Origin: Conus ventricosus
Taxonomy: Eukaryota > Mollusca > Gastropoda > Neogastropoda > Conidae
NCBI GenBank assembly: GCA_018398815.1
Contig: JAFLJL010014778.1
Location: forward strand, 1 to 54,711
Length of the DNA: 54,711 nucleotides
Reading direction: 5' to 3'
In this document: piece by piece, positions 1 through 13,100 of the stretch
Layout of the letters: each line of letters opens with the position of its first letter
Position numbering within the stretch: position 1 is the stretch's first letter
Made by a program: the position numbers and the translations under genes
Notes under the pieces: model-generated
Database searches by the model: none
What the model was told of the DNA's origin: nothing
What the model saw: the letters and a program-made list of their open reading frames with translations, nothing else

Positions 1-236
1 TGTATACACGCAAGCATGGAAGGACGCACTCACGCACGCAAAACGTTAGGCACATACTTCAGGTGACACGAAACAAACGGCTTTAGCCATGTCAATGGAG
101 AGGGAATTCCAAGGACTACAACGAGATAAGATGGACAAAGCCTGTACTGAGGGGCCTCGGAACTGCCTCTCCTCAATAGAGCCTGTAAGACACTCACACT
201 GTGACAGTGTGTTTGCAGAGACTTGGACCCTGCCTG

Positions 237-239
<3 letters not shown>

Positions 240-273
<34 letters not shown>

Positions 274-300
274 TGAGAGAGAGAGAGAGAGAGAGAGAGG
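240..300. repeat. (GA)n microsatellite
   Basis: Two runs of GA dinucleotides separated by GGAGATGA. Simple repeat. It produces an RERERE open frame that should not be read as a protein. Confidence 0.95.
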
Positions 301-567
301 AAAGAGGGTTATTGTGTCTTTGTATGTGGTTGTGGGTGAGGCTTTGTATGTCAATGTTTGATAGCTAGTGGCACATGATTTTTCTGCCATGTGTCTTTGG
401 CTGAAGCGTGCAAAAAAGCATCATGGGAGGTCAGGCTATACACACAGAAGTCGTGCGAGAATGAGGCTTAGTTTCTTATTGATTACTCTTACCATGGGCA
501 CTGCACACCCTCCCAAACGTCAGATAATGGTTTTCATTTTCAGTTGTTTGTTCATTTAGACACTTAT

Positions 568-599
<32 letters not shown>

Positions 600-618
600 T
601 CTCTCTCTCTCTCTCTCT
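568..618. repeat. (CT)n microsatellite
   Basis: CT dinucleotide run with a short TTCTCTT interruption; complementary in composition to the GA run about 300 bp upstream. Confidence 0.95.
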
Positions 619-1479
619 GTCACTGTATAAGACATGTAGACAGGGATATAGTATAATATATCCCCCGTTATAACCCACCCTTTCTCCTTTTATTAAGTAT
701 GAACGCCACACACAAACACACACAAAGACACAAATACAGTGCCCACCCCGAAGGCTTTATTTGCTTCACACACGCACTTCTCACCCACAGAAATGGCAGT
801 GAAACACCATTTCTTTTATATCTCGCCCACATAGGCAGTTTTCCCCCCCCATACACACACACACACAAAAAAAAACCAAACCCAAAAGGAAATCCAACAC
901 TACTATCATACTCGACATCAACACCATGGCCCTTAAGCATACCGTGCACGCATAGTGCTGCACGTTTACATATAAACAACCCTTCCCTAGGAGGCCCCCA
1001 AAATATACCCTCAGCCCACCACAGCTAATCCGACAGAACAAGGGTGACTCTCAATCCCTGGTAACCCAGGCTGAAACTACCAACCAGGTTGATACCTCAA
1101 ACTGCGTGCCCCGCGATGTTCCTTTCCAAAATATATTCTTTCTGCTAATTCTGTATATGCCGGTGTCAAACCACCCGGCACACAAGCATAACCTCCCCAC
1201 AAGTTCAACACCAATTGTGCAAGTAACCCCGCACACACTGTTGTACTTTCAATACTTCATCCGAAGTCCTGGCCGGGACTTGACACAGGCAAACACCACC
1301 TTCTTCAAAAAAAAACCACAAAACCACCCCACCCAAAAAAAAAACAACAAACGGCAACACAGCGTTTCCGATATGGTATGAAACCGTCGGTCTGCTTGAC
1401 GGCCGCTCTCACTAATGCACCGCCCAAACACAAAACCTTCACTGCACAGCGTTGATAGGCGCGGAACGTTGTGACCGAT

Positions 1480-1790
1480 GAACGCAGTTTCCTCCCTACG
1501 GCACCAACCAACCGCGAGTCACAAGCTGATGGAATACTGCGGTGGGGCACCTCAAGACGGCTTGCCACCCTGGAGGGATCCGTGAAGGAGACAGTTGCCC
1601 ACACCCTCGGATGTGGACGAGGGATGACGTCCCGACCGGAACGCATTCCTGCGGCTCCGGGTGCGTCCCCACTCCGGCAGAGAAGTGGGCAGGGATGACA
1701 GTGGGGATGGCGGTGCAACTCCCACCACCTGAGAGGCGACCCTCACGGATTTGCGTGTGGGGAGTATACCAACACTCGCCGGACCTGTGC
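1480..1790. other. GC-rich patch, function unknown
   Basis: Much more GC-rich than its surroundings. The phrases ACCCTCGGATGTGGACGAGG and CCGGAACGCATTCCTGCGGC recur as imperfect, partly self-complementary motifs. Overlapping short open frames on both strands have no recognised domain. It could be part of an old repeat or a small CpG-rich element; nothing more can be supported. Confidence 0.3.
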
Positions 1791-3061
1791 AAAAGAACTG
1801 TCTTACTACAAGAAGAAACAGTTTTATTATTTGTTGCTTCACAAAGTTTTAAATGATTCTCAGTTGTTTACATGTCACAACCCAATGTGCGACAGGAATT
1901 AGGAATTTTAATCATGACTATACAACCCAGCCACCTTAATCAAAATTCTTCACACCAGAAATGTTCATTACACAAGTAACAGATTTTCATTGACTTTATT
2001 CCATCAACAGCCACAAATAATTATAAACCATTCCTTCATAAAAGTGATTACACTATCTGAATTACATGCCCACGACTTCATTTCCCTCGAGGTCCCATGA
2101 CAATGATTCAATACGGCATTATAAAATCATATTCACTGCAACGAAACAAACGAACAATCCGGACGTTAGTGACGACAGTACCGGTCACAGTTTCAGGCTC
2201 GATTACTCGAACATGTTCATAGACTCAAACCCTCTCTCAAGCAAAACCATATAATAGAATGAACCGGGTATCCCAATTTCCTTAGCAGGCACAATCACAA
2301 TTCTACAAATGTCATCAAAAATTATCAAGCACCGATGACAATCACCAATTACATAGCTCGACAAGGATTCCGGCGCTGCCTATAATTGTCTACCGACCCA
2401 CACTGCTGCGGAAATACATCTTTGAATACTGACGCACCCCCGTCGACTAAAACAACCACATACATACTTATTATACATCAAATGTCAACTTCTGAGGCAA
2501 ATTCCCAAATCTCTTAAACACCCTTGTATTCTTATCATCTGCTATTTTTTCTCATATTGTCAATCGTAATAACCTATACAAGTAAAACACAAATCATGAA
2601 TTCACCCACAATCATTAACATAATTGACCAAAAGAAACAACGCTTTTAATATAATGGATCCCTCCTTTCCTTTCCGCCCATCCCCCCATTTCGTTCCAAG
2701 CGTGAACACAAAGTGAACTTCTAAAGCCGTGTCTATCGCGTACACACCCGTCACCTCGCGATAAACTCAACACACGCCCCCGGAACATCACTGCAGTCTG
2801 CCCTCCGTACCTGCCTGCACCGCGTGGACAGTCTCTTAATATTAAAGTTCCCGGCCTCCGGTACCAAACGTACCACCTCCAGTAATAACCAATCTTTATC
2901 AATCTTAAAACAATCTTCTTGTCCGCCAGCGACCCACTACCAAGTACAAACATATGTCTAGCGCATCAATTACGCTGTAACACATCCACCTATCTCTCAG
3001 GTTGAAACCGAATGCTCATTACTTCATTCCCATATGTAGGTTTTTCCTTCGCCCCTTAAGT

Positions 3062-3240
3062 AGAGAACAGGAGATAGGCGGCTTCAGACTCACTTGCTAC
3101 TCACACATTTTTGGGCGAATGTGGCTAAAAGCCGCCTAATTCCTGTTCTTGACAAGTAACCAAAAACTAACGAGACCCTACAACCAAATTACTGTGTAGG
3201 GTTATCGTTTTTCACATATAATTTACTAAACTTTTCAGAT
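3062..3240 (+). repeat. Polinton A left terminal inverted repeat
   Basis: Pairs with the reverse complement of 18998-19179 over about 180 bp with indels; shared blocks include CACTTGCTACTC, ACATTTTTGG and AAAAGCCGCCTA. The outer part, 3062-3158, is itself palindromic: AGAACAGGAGATAGGCGGCTT pairs with AAGCCGCCTAATTCCTGTTCT about 45 bases on, giving a stem of roughly 20 bp. The inner part continues into the ATPase 3' end. Confidence 0.85.
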
Positions 3241-3252
3241 TTCAGTTTTTGC

Positions 3253-3960
3253 TTAATCCTGGGTTTTTCTGAATCGTTTTCAATACAACCTTTTCCGCGC
3301 AAAACATTTTTCAAATGGTCTCTGTCTTCATGGAAATAACACTACAGTCTTAACTGTTCTCTAAAAGTCTTTTAAAAACTGAGTATATTTTTGGCATAAA
3401 ATCCCACACCTTATCTAGCATGCCTTCCGCTGAAAGCTAGTTTTGACAAAGTGTTTCTCTTTTTAACTATGTCTCTTTCTGCTGAACAGTCATATATATA
3501 ATCGTGTTTGCGATTCTTCAAAACGTCTATAAAACTGTTCTAAACACTCCACTCAGTTATTGCTAGGATCCACTTAATATATGTCATCCATCGTCCATAT
3601 ACCTTCTATCCTGATATGCTTTGTTCCCATTTACGTGTGGACAGAAACCCACATTTGATTAAACTTCTAGCGATAAAACGTTTGTAATCGGTTAGGACCT
3701 ATTGTTTTTCCACAACCAGTCTGCCCACAAAACAATGCGCAATGAGAGTTTTTGTCATAAAGGTTTACTGCTCCATGGTTTTTATAGAAGAATTTAATCT
3801 AATCCAGTTAGTGTTTTTATCAGCCCTCTGTTAAAACTTGTTCAGTATAATAAAATCCTTTAAGTCTAAATGTGTAAGGATTAATCCAATTCAGTGCTGT
3901 AAGATTGTTCTATTTAGATAATATTGATTTTGTTGCCTTGGTTGTTATGACTTAATATCC
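3253..3960 (-). pseudogene. Polinton packaging ATPase (FtsK/HerA-like), broken
   Basis: Reads towards the left TIR. The Walker A motif, GQTGCGKT in copy E, lies at about 3703-3727 here; the C-terminal part and the stop at 3253 align with copy E. In this class the enzyme is thought to pump DNA into the capsid. Several indels break the frame. The start is uncertain: copy E has ATGGTGAGG at the equivalent point, here GTGGTGAGG near 3985, so I end the gene at about 3960. Length (~235 aa) suits the family. Domain identity rests on the Walker motifs and position next to the TIR. Confidence 0.75.
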
Positions 3961-4344
3961 TCACCACTGTGGAACGAACGCCGACATTAACTTTAGACTG
4001 TCAAACGTCTTAAGTTTTGCCAGCTAATTAAGAATTCCTTTAGAATGGACGTTCACTAACGCCCACAAACCCCATCCCTCTTTATTTTTAAGACAGAAAT
4101 TTCAAACTATATTGTGAACGTGTCCCTAATTTCAGTTGCGGCATGAACTGTAATTTTGTAGAAGCAACTTTTAAAAACCGTTTTCTCTTCTGTGGAGGAT
4201 GTACTGTTTTTCCCATTTACGGCTTTATTTCAATCTCTTTTGACTCTTGTCATCTGGCATAAGGACTTACATGTTAACGGGCCAGTTTGAATGCTTTTCT
4301 GACTTTATTTGCGGCCAAATAAATGTAAATGGGCTTATGAATTC

Positions 4345-4655
4345 AAATTTTATTTCCCCCTTCTAAATATGAGTTTCCAAGTGCCAATTGAGGTCAGCCT
4401 TTCGAACTATATTATATTCATATGACCAAATTATTTGCTTCTAGAATGCGGCAGATGTTCTAGTTTAGGAACCTTATGTTGTCCGCGAACCTCTTTGCGT
4501 TTATACTCACCATCTTTAGTGTCCTCAAGCCCATACAAGTGGATCTCACCGTTCTGTTCAAAGTCTGTAACGTCCTGCACGGTCTTATAATTTTCTAAAG
4601 TTATAACCTTACAGGCGCCTAATGTAACTCCTGATATTCTGGCCCCACGCGACAT
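4345..4655 (-). pseudogene. Small conserved Polinton protein (~100 aa)
   Basis: Starts MSRGARISGVTL at 4655. A central block, EQNGEIHLYGLE then TKDGEYKRKEV, is shared with copy E (29892-30198), where it stays open to the natural stop. Here an early stop occurs at 4431, but the homologous C-terminal region continues, frameshifted, to about 4345. It lies between penton-like and ATPase genes on the same strand. No domain recognised; the charged block could be a small virion or DNA-binding protein, but that is speculation. Confidence 0.55.
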
Positions 4656-4711
4656 ATATTTTTTAGTAACGTATTATTTTATTTCCAAAACAATGTGCGG
4701 TTATCATCATT

Positions 4712-5470
4712 TCACGAGTTTCCTGTTTTAGTCTGCCATTTTTCTATTACATGATCCAACCCTCCCACAAAACTAATTTTAAACCTGTCAATTAGGGAAT
4801 TGTATAATTTTCTTAACTGCAATAGCCGCTTTCCCTGTGGATGAGCCTCTTAACCAGTGAGGGCTTCCATCATTAAGTTTTCTATCTGTGCTTAGCTCAT
4901 CAATGAACATAGGAGTAATGAATGTTAATGCAAGATCGGCGCGGATTTTCCCCCTCATAAGTAGTTTTTGTTTGGCACAACTCTAAATTCTATGATTGTC
5001 ATCTGCAAAAGCCTAACAGTTTAGTCTAGGCTCTACATCAAATAGAGTAATGTGACTACTTCTCTTCAGGTTTGAATGTAACATTGTTTTTCGATTTGCA
5101 TTGTTAGGTTGAGAGTAATGTCGAAATTACTCATTGCTTCTTTTAGCGAACAAAACCCGTAATACCATCAGGTATTGGTTAACGGCTCCTACCTTCCCTT
5201 CTTTATTACCTTTTCGAACTGCATTATTCTCTTGGATTCAGTTATATTAAACTAACGACTTGGTAAAATATTTCATGAAGCGCAACCCATTTTGCCCGCA
5301 ATTGTTATCAATGCAGTTCTAAACAAAAAACGACGGCGGTTTGGGTTGTTATTGTTCCAACATTTTTTTAAAACAACCTTAAAATGAGTGCATTCAAATA
5401 TACTGGCGCAAAATATTCGTATGGGCCGCACTAAATCTTAAAAATATAGCACAACTGATACTCTTGACAT
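4712..5470 (-). pseudogene. Penton-like minor capsid protein of Polinton
   Basis: Starts MSR at 5470 and stops at 4712 (759 bp; 762 bp in copy E at 29073-29834). The pattern is that of Polinton minor capsid proteins: a central GYYGFCSLKEA block at about 5110-5170 and, clearer in copy E, LAKMLGF about 50 codons later. Single jelly-roll pentons of this class would sit at capsid vertices. Multiple frameshifts. The assignment rests on these two short blocks, length and position beside the ATPase, so I hold it moderately. Confidence 0.5.
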
Positions 5471-5475
5471 TGCTG

Positions 5476-6540
5476 TGACCAGACAGCTCTTTTCCTACAA
5501 AAGTGTGAGCCACCTCTTTAGCCCGTATCTTTCCCTAGTTGAACACGACCACACCCAGAAAGCGTGGTTTAGTCATCCGATGCAGTTTTATCAGAACCAG
5601 TTAAACTGTGCTGTGTTTTGCGCATCAACTGGTGGGAGTGTGGTATGCTGATCATTTATCAATCACATGATCCTTTGGTGAGGTCAGTGTACAGATTTTC
5701 AATTTTCTATTAAACCTTTAGACCCCGTATTGTTGACTGACTGCATGCTCCCTTACCAAATGACAACCATTTAATCCACTCGCAACTATAGCCATGAAGC
5801 TTTGAGGATCTGTAACGAATTCAATATAAGACCGAGGCAGACTTTAGACAAAGTTGGCTCTACTCATGGCCCTAGGCGACCTTTATTTTTCGGCGGCACG
5901 CACGAACGAATAACTATGTCTGCATCCTCCTTTCCAAATCTTTTTTTTTGCCAAACTGTTGAGCCGGGTCCCCTACAGCAAAGAGCATACAAACAGCATG
6001 GACAACATTTATCTTAGACATTTCTACGGGGCCTAACTAGGGCGGGAATAGAAGAATAAGACTCTCTTCGTACTTACGTTTGGTGTTTGCTGGTTCGCAA
6101 GAGGCAAGATCGCGCATTATGATCCTTCTACTGGCTTTGACGCGCCAAACCAATACTTAGAAATTTAGAGGACGCCACATTAATTCGACCGTTGGATTTA
6201 CCTTCACGTATTAAAGCTCCACCAAATGTTTTACAATACGCAAGATCCGACGTAGACTTTGCTGTTGGTCATGGTTTTTACATGTGCTTCTGACTTCCGA
6301 CTCCAGGTAGGACTAATAATAACATCTAATACTGAAATTCGTATAGCAGGCAATGAACAGAAGGTTGGGAATAAACGACAGAAATTGGGCCAGAAATATT
6401 ACAAGCCAGTAAACACAACCACCCACGAGTTAAGTCATTAATTCCCGACGTCCAAACCCCAACGTCATTGATGATAGCCCATGGAATCTGAAACGACAGG
6501 CGCTTGTTCTTGGATTAACTGCTAGGATTACACGGTCTTT
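5476..6540 (+). pseudogene. Conserved Polinton protein of unknown function (~350 aa)
   Basis: Diverges from the penton-like gene and is homologous to 27927-28960 in copy E. Recurrent blocks are LNCAVFCAST at about 5605, RSVYRF at about 5685, RICNEFNI at about 5803, a GLTRAGIER stretch near 6030 and a DPSTGFDA block near 6125. A large protein with this layout accompanies the capsid genes in many animal Polintons, but I do not know its function. The tail (from 6260) is hydrophilic, and in copy E ends with a short hydrophobic segment. Start codon not identifiable; heavily frameshifted. Confidence 0.55.
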
Positions 6541-6551
6541 ATCTTACAATA

Positions 6552-7705
6552 TTAACCAACTATAAAGAGCGCTAATGCCCATAAGTGCTCGGCCATAAAG
6601 CCACCTACTTTGCTTGCAGTCGACAACAGCAGCTAACGATCTCCTAATTAACCTGGTAAAGAGGTTTTCTATCGCTTTCCCCGCTAATTTTTTTCATCAA
6701 ACTGCAGATGTCAGCTGCTTATTTACCATGATTTCTCAGGTGGCGGCGATGGCGGCGGGGGCACTGAACTTTGCCTCCCACACTGCCTGTAATAGCCACC
6801 CCAGTTTACTTATTGCAAAATCCTATAGGCCGTTATAAACGTTGTTATGTGACACCTGCTCTTAAACAGCGTTCGTCTTCGTTCTGTAGCGTGTGTCTTC
6901 ATATAAATTTTTTCGGATAGTTTCTCTTATTCTGTCACTTGGAGTTTCGTAATTGTCTCGGTTAGTAGTTAGCACTTCGCGTCTTGTGCTTCCTTTCTTG
7001 CTCAAGATCTTTTAGTCTTTGGGTTATTCTTTCTTTAACACCAGGCACTACGGATAGGTTGCCATCAGCCTCACGAGTTTTTCTTTTTTCTCTTTTTATC
7101 TGCTCATTAGTTCACCCAGTTTGTACATTGTTTGTTAATTCGCTCTGATGCTTCTCAAAGCAGATCAAGGGCCGCTATTTCTGCTGGGTAACGGTGAGTC
7201 GTGTTGTCTTTAAAGCTGTTTCTTTGAACATATGGTTTCTGTTTCTATTGCATTTATTCTTTCATTGCTGATTATTTAATTTCTTTAAGTTCCATTTTTT
7301 GTATTTGGTTAGCTGTTGGGAGTTCTTGTAGTGTGTTTTAAGTTTAGAAACTGCCTCCGCCTAATTTTGGTCTAACAGACCATGGCGCTTTTGATCTTTC
7401 ACCACTGAGTCTTTGCCTAATAGTACTCTTGGCTAAAAACTTGATGGTCTGGTTTAGTTGTAAGCCGAACCGATTCTCTTGATCGCCCTCCCTTACAAAC
7501 AAATGTCCTTCTTTCTAATTCCAACTTCATTTGGGTCTATACCTTGGGAGGTTCTTGACCTCAAACTTTTGTAAAGCTCCGACCGCACTTTTGTTCTTCA
7601 GCCGCTATTGAGAGCTCTGCGCGATGCCGTGTCAAAGGGATCATTTCATCATGTCGTCTCCAGGATCAAAAACATCATAATCTTCTGCCTCTTCAATTCT
7701 TGCAT
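6552..7705 (-). pseudogene. Coiled-coil protein with C-terminal membrane segment
   Basis: Homologous to 26724-27928 in copy E and similar in length (1154 against 1205 bp). Starts at 7705 and converges on the preceding plus-strand gene. In copy E the middle is a long charged coiled coil with LRTLE and RLKDLEQERSARLE blocks, followed by a small Gly/Pro-rich linker and a terminal hydrophobic segment near EHLWTLAL (EHLWALAL here, at about 6570). Such a protein could tether capsid and membrane; this is inference. Broken by several indels. Confidence 0.55.
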
Positions 7706-7756
7706 GTTTTAACTAATTAGCTTTTTATTTTGTTTATTCAAAAACTGACATTTACC

Positions 7757-9312
7757 TGGCTCGAATCTTAACGTATAGAAAGTGCAAGAAACCTGGCCGT
7801 GAACGGAAATAACAACGAATATTACTGTTCCAAATTAATCATCTACTATTTGCTGCAGATCAAATTCTTATGTCAACTATTCCAGACCTCGGAGAGGCTG
7901 TGACTAGACCGTCTCTTACCACCCACTTTGGTTGCTCACTCACCCCTGCCCCCCTCCATCCCCCCTTAAGATGCTGCTCCATCACAGCTCCGCCTACTTA
8001 CTCTTCCACACCTTACCACCCCGCCCACCCCCCCACCCCCCCCCCCCCCACCCCAAAACCCCCCTCGCCCCCCCCCCCCCCCCCCCCCACCCCCGCCACC
8101 CCCGCCTATACCCCCACTTCCTCTCCTTTCTAAAATTCGCGTCGCCCCTTCAACACAAGACCAAAACAGGGACAGTTGTGCCGAATCTGGGGCGGGGGCA
8201 ATCGTTTAAGGAAATTTTCTATAACAAACTGGGGGCAAGCAAGGGGCAAGAACTATTTTCTTTACCACAATGCAGACCTATTTTTAACACCTATTCTTAT
8301 TATGGCTAACGGGAATGGAAAGGGCAGCTGAGCTTGCCGTTTCAAGGAAAGCTTTGCTCTTGCGTTTAAAGGAAACGACACAATGAAGAAGCGCTCTACC
8401 TTCCTAAAACATAGAATAGGACTGCCGCAGATATTAAAGACGGCAAAAAGTATGTAGCCGGTAACTTTTGCGTATGGAAATCGCTTTTCCATTACCTTAG
8501 TTTTGTTTGAGTTGTTAAAAGCGCATGCCCATACTTTCAAGGAGCATTCAAAGGACAGATTGTCATATGAACTAACTTTAATTGACTACAAATTGTTATT
8601 AAAATCAACAGACACCGAACGCAAAGTATCGCATTTCTGAATCTTTTCCGGGTTTTAGTTAGAGTTTGGACCGTTGTTAGCATACCCTGTAATTAGCCAA
8701 AACTGATTGGGGTCAATATAAGTCCACAATTAGCAATATATTACGAAAATGAAGTGATTCATCATGCAACCTCTCCCAGAAGCAGGGCACAGAGACACTA
8801 TGGAATTTTCGTTTTTAGCGTCTTATCAATATCGCTTAAAAGGGTATTTTTATTGCTGTGTGAAGCTGAAGAACCGTTCAATAAGAGCAAGTGCAAAAGT
8901 TTTTTAATCCACAAAATAACGATAGTACACTGTAAATTGCGGCAGTCCTAACCAAATCTTATGCTGCGGGTTAGACCTTATATCATTTTGGACGGAAATC
9001 AGAAAATTGTCTATGGGGGGTGGGAGGCGGTAGAAATCCAACAGCGGTTAGTGTCTAAAGATTTCACATCTTCACAATGTTATGCTTGATGATTATTTAA
9101 CAACAAAATCCGGTTTCGGGATTGACTAAGATCAACAGAGGATAATGAGTTGTATGGAACGCGGGAGAAGAGTGCGAGGACCGTAATAAACTTCAAATTG
9201 ATCTCACGCACCGCGGAGCCGCTACACCGCTTACTTTACATTGTTTGTCTTATATGATGCCGCAGCTGCCTAATTGGAGCGGGTAGCGAATTACAAGAGG
9301 TATCTATACTAA
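7757..9312 (+). pseudogene. Polinton major capsid protein (double jelly roll), broken
   Basis: Homologous to copy E 25285-26673 (1389 bp, ~460 aa). Recognisable blocks include VVPNLGRG at about 8177, then a region ending GSPNQI at about 8945 and a C-terminal DDYLTTKSGFGID block at about 9088-9125, followed by LYGTGE. These follow the order of Polinton capsid proteins, which form the icosahedral shell. The N-terminal third is interrupted by a C-rich tract (7935-8130). Copy E has an ATG at the start; here it reads ACCTGG, so the start codon looks lost. Stop at 9310. Confidence 0.7.
7935..8130. repeat. C-rich low-complexity tract inside the capsid gene
   Basis: Consists mostly of C with scattered A and T, including pure C runs of more than ten. 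It has no counterpart in copy E and splits the capsid gene between conserved blocks. It gives proline-rich open frames on the plus strand that are artefacts of composition. Confidence 0.9.
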
Positions 9313-9335
9313 ATTTTTTTTTATTTTATAAAAGC

Positions 9336-10053
9336 ATGTCTGTTCAGGTTTTCCAAATGTGCCTAAGCGCCAGAGGCGCCAAAAGAGGGCTCGCAGGCAA
9401 TTCTGCTGTTGTCGAAACCCCTGAAGTAAAAACTTTAGATTAACAAACATTACACACTTGCAACAAATCCTAGAGCAGAGACCTTCAAAATAAGCAACAC
9501 CCAAACGAAGGTATTCTGCTGCCTATAATGCTGTTACCTATGTAATCTGGAGCATCGACTATAAGTCGCTCTATCAGCAGGGCCACGTGTCAGTCTCTTG
9601 CAACAGGCATAGGCGCACCCGCAGCTTTGCCTCTAGGCGGGTTGTCTTTAGCTCTTGGCTGTGTTCATTTAGCTGTGGTGGGCTAGCAAACAAATAAACA
9701 ACTAACTCCAAAAGCACCACAGCTATGGTCTCAAATAATAACCAGCTAAACTTAGAGTTCGTTCAAACTGACAATAAATAAAGCCTAGTTGACCTCAACA
9801 TTACGGATGAAGGAATGTCACGTTTACAGGCCGATTTGTGACTACAAAAGAACAAACGTTTGATCTTCAAAGCAGAAAGGCGAGGGGCAAGTTTTTCTCA
9901 ACAGCCGGGACGCCGAGCAGCTAAAAAAGGAATGCTTAAAAAAAGTAAACGAAACATTCTCTGCTCTAAACTGCTCCATAACAACACCAACAGGTGTTTA
10001 TACTATAGTTTATGAGTCAAGCGCAAAAAGACCGTGATATTGATTCTGATTAA
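9336..10053 (+). pseudogene. Conserved Polinton membrane protein (~240 aa)
   Basis: Starts MSVQV at 9336, 24 bases after the capsid gene, and ends DIDSD at 10053. Copy E (24521-25241) has the same start, the same end and a length of 721 against 718 bp, so it is one gene broken by indels. The first ~60 residues are Gln/Asn-rich in copy E, the middle (9590-9670) is hydrophobic and small-residue rich, and the tail is Lys-rich (KKGMLKKSKR). Unknown function; a membrane-active virion protein is possible. Confidence 0.55.
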
Positions 10054-10101
10054 TTTTGTATTTAATTTAATAAATATTGTGAGTTCGAATAAGAGATCAA
10101 C

Positions 10102-13100
10102 ATGGCTAAGATATATGAAGGACACGCCGAATTTTTTGAAGGAATGCAAGAAAAAACATAATTTTATCAAGAGCACTGAATGATATTGATTTTTTTAGAG
10201 TCATAGACCCGACCAAACGTACAGGCATGTGTGCTCATGCATTTCTCATGTTCCAGGCAAACTAACAATTAGACCCGCCAGTTAAAGTAATGTTAGCTGT
10301 TTTACATGGACTATGTAACAATCAATGAAGAAAGCCTAGAAGTCTGGGGCTCAACTAAACAGCAGATATTCTTTCTCTAATTGACTTAACACCGGTTGGG
10401 CAGACGAACTGCTTACAGTTTGACGCTGCCGTGACGAAGCCAAATGAGAGGCTTGGTTGGTCGAGGGCGAAGTCCTAGAGATTAGATTAACAGTCTAAGT
10501 TATGCGCCGATTGTAGGCAAGGCTTACATTACCCACTACCGCCAGCATTAGTCGCCAAAAAAGCAGTTCTAAACATAAAGAATACAGACAACAAAATGAT
10601 TATGTGGTGTGTTCTTGCAAGGTTGCATTCGCCCGCAAAAAAACGCGAGAGAGGGTCTACTCTCCGCTTCATCAATGATCTTAACTTTAGTGGGGTGTCC
10701 TTTCCTGTTGGTTATAGGACCAAATTGATCAGTTTGAAGACACAAACAACACCCTAACTGGTTAATGTCTACACATGTTCTGAGGAAACACATTTAACCG
10801 GAATAAATGTTCCAAGAAAACCAGTCCAACGCTTGGCGAACCAGACAAAAATCATGTTGACTTCCTACTGATGTTTTTCACCAGCGGGGCTACCGCCTTA
10901 CCACATTGATACGAAAATGAGTAGATATTGCGGCATACTTCCCCGCATAAAATAAACAAGAATTCTGCAGACAATGTTTAACAAGAATGCATTGTTCACG
11001 CGCAAGCGAACATAAGACATAATTGTATTGGCCCAGTGGACTGTTAATAAGAACTAATTACACCCGAGAGGCAGTTACAGTTAGTTTTACGGAACAGGAA
11101 ACAGATGCAACTTCTCCTATGTTGTTTACGAGAACTTCGATCACTCACTTTCCTTATGAAGGGCCAGCGCCACACAACTTCGAAAAACAGTCCTTTAATG
11201 AGTAATAGCAGATTTGTTCATTTGCTTTCCTTGTGACAGGTGGCTGGCGACTCATCAACGCCGGCCTTATACAGAGGACCTGATGCGGCTCGAAGATTTT
11301 TACAGCGCAGCAGCCAAATGTGGCAATGACTGTTCTAATCATTGCTGAATTTATCTGAAAATCCTACTGACGCCTGAAGTCAACAGCAGTATGACTCCAG
11401 CCATCATGATGGATTAGTGGTTTAGGCTCTCATCAGCCGACGCCAACTCCAAAAGTAAGAGACCATGATCACATTAGTGGAAAGTTCAGCGAGAGCAGCA
11501 CATATTAAATGCCCAATCCTCACACTACAAGGTTTGAACCAAAGGCATGGACAGCTGCCATTTCTATCATAACTTGCGAGGTTACGACTCTCAACTATAC
11601 TATGAAAGCAGTAGGCGCTGCCTTCGGGTGTCATGCATTGCACAGTCATCAGAAAAGTAATGTGTTTCACTTTCAATACATGTCTTTTTATGACTTAGGC
11701 AGCACATGTGGGATCTTAGGGGCCTGGTATGTCCTTAAAGTCCTGCCCATAACGGAAGGCTATTTTGACCCGACTTCGTAGAAAGGGCGTTTACCCTTAT
11801 GCGTACTGACAGTTGGGAAGGTTGATGCAGACTCACTTCGCCTCAAAGGCGCGTTTTCTTTTTAGCCTTAGAGGAAGGACATCAGTGATTCTGAGTACAG
11901 CATGCTCAAGACAGCATGGCAGAAGTTAGAGTGTAAAAACGATGGGAGACTTCATGATCCTACTTGAGGCTGATACTGTTTGTTGGCGGACCGTTTTGAA
12001 CAATATAGAAAGCTGCCATGAACCATTCTAGCCTGGCTCCCACGCATTTACAATTTCTGCGCTGGGATGAGTGGGGAGCTTTCTTAAGTTTACTGGCGTA
12101 CAGATTGATTTTATTGTCTGACCTACCAATGATTCAGATGATTGAAAAAACGGCTTGCGTGGAGGAATTGTATGGCGTCCGCTCATTACTGTCCAGCCAA
12201 ACCAACCATACTGGACGGACTTGATCCAAGTAAAAGGTCTAAACTATCTCATGTATTTAGAGGACTCAAACAATCTGTATGGTTGGGGCCATGGCGCAAT
12301 CCTTCCATTACGTAACTTTAAAATGTACCACAGGTTACGAATCATATTCAAAGGCATTTTATGTGGTTGAGCAGTTTGCACGCCTGATCAACAGCGCGGT
12401 TTCATTCTAGAAGTTGACTTATAATATCCCTTTCAATGAAATCCCTGACCTGATATGATATCCATTAGCAGCAGAAAGTCTAAAGATGGATCCAAGAGAG
12501 CCACCTAAACTATGTGCATAAATCTTCGCGGCCAAAAAAAATTATGTCTGTATTACAGACTTCTTACAATTTTATTTACGACATGGTTTGGAGTTGACAG
12601 CAGTTCATCGCCTAATTGCTTATGATCACGCACAGTTCATGACCCCAAACCTCTGAAGAACATGATCTTAGAATAAATCCGCAGTGCTTCAGAAAACGGA
12701 CTTTTTCAAGTTGATGAAAACCCGCTGTTTTGGAAAGACTAGGAGGAACCGCCCAAGCGCAAAGATGTCCGTTCGTCACCAGAGAGACCGAAGCCATTAA
12801 GCTGGACTTTCAACCTAATTATCAGGACTTTAAAAGCTTTTCATGATCAGCTTTTGGCATAATGATGAAAAAAAGAAAGTCAAATTAGACAAGCTGTATT
12901 TATGGGTTACTGTTTTAGAATTCATTCAAAGCTTTTGATGTTAGAGTTTCATTTATGACTTAATTTAAGCCTCGTATCTGCGTCAGCGAACTTTCAAGAT
13001 ACAGGACAGTTTTTGTTATACTATCCCTACTGAGACTTATTAAAGAATGGAAACCGAAGTACGCTAAAGGTCAATGCGGGATGGTAGGATACATCTGATT

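Larger units (their letters stand above)
1..3061. other. Left flank, no supported gene
   Basis: About 3 kb of AT-rich sequence with microsatellites, runs of A and C, and a GC-rich patch at 1480-1790. Open frames here are short, overlap on both strands and show no recognisable domain. If Polinton A (from 3062) had inserted into the gypsy element seen at 19180-22797, the missing pol part of that element should lie here, but I see no reverse transcriptase or integrase motif on either strand. Confidence 0.5.
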
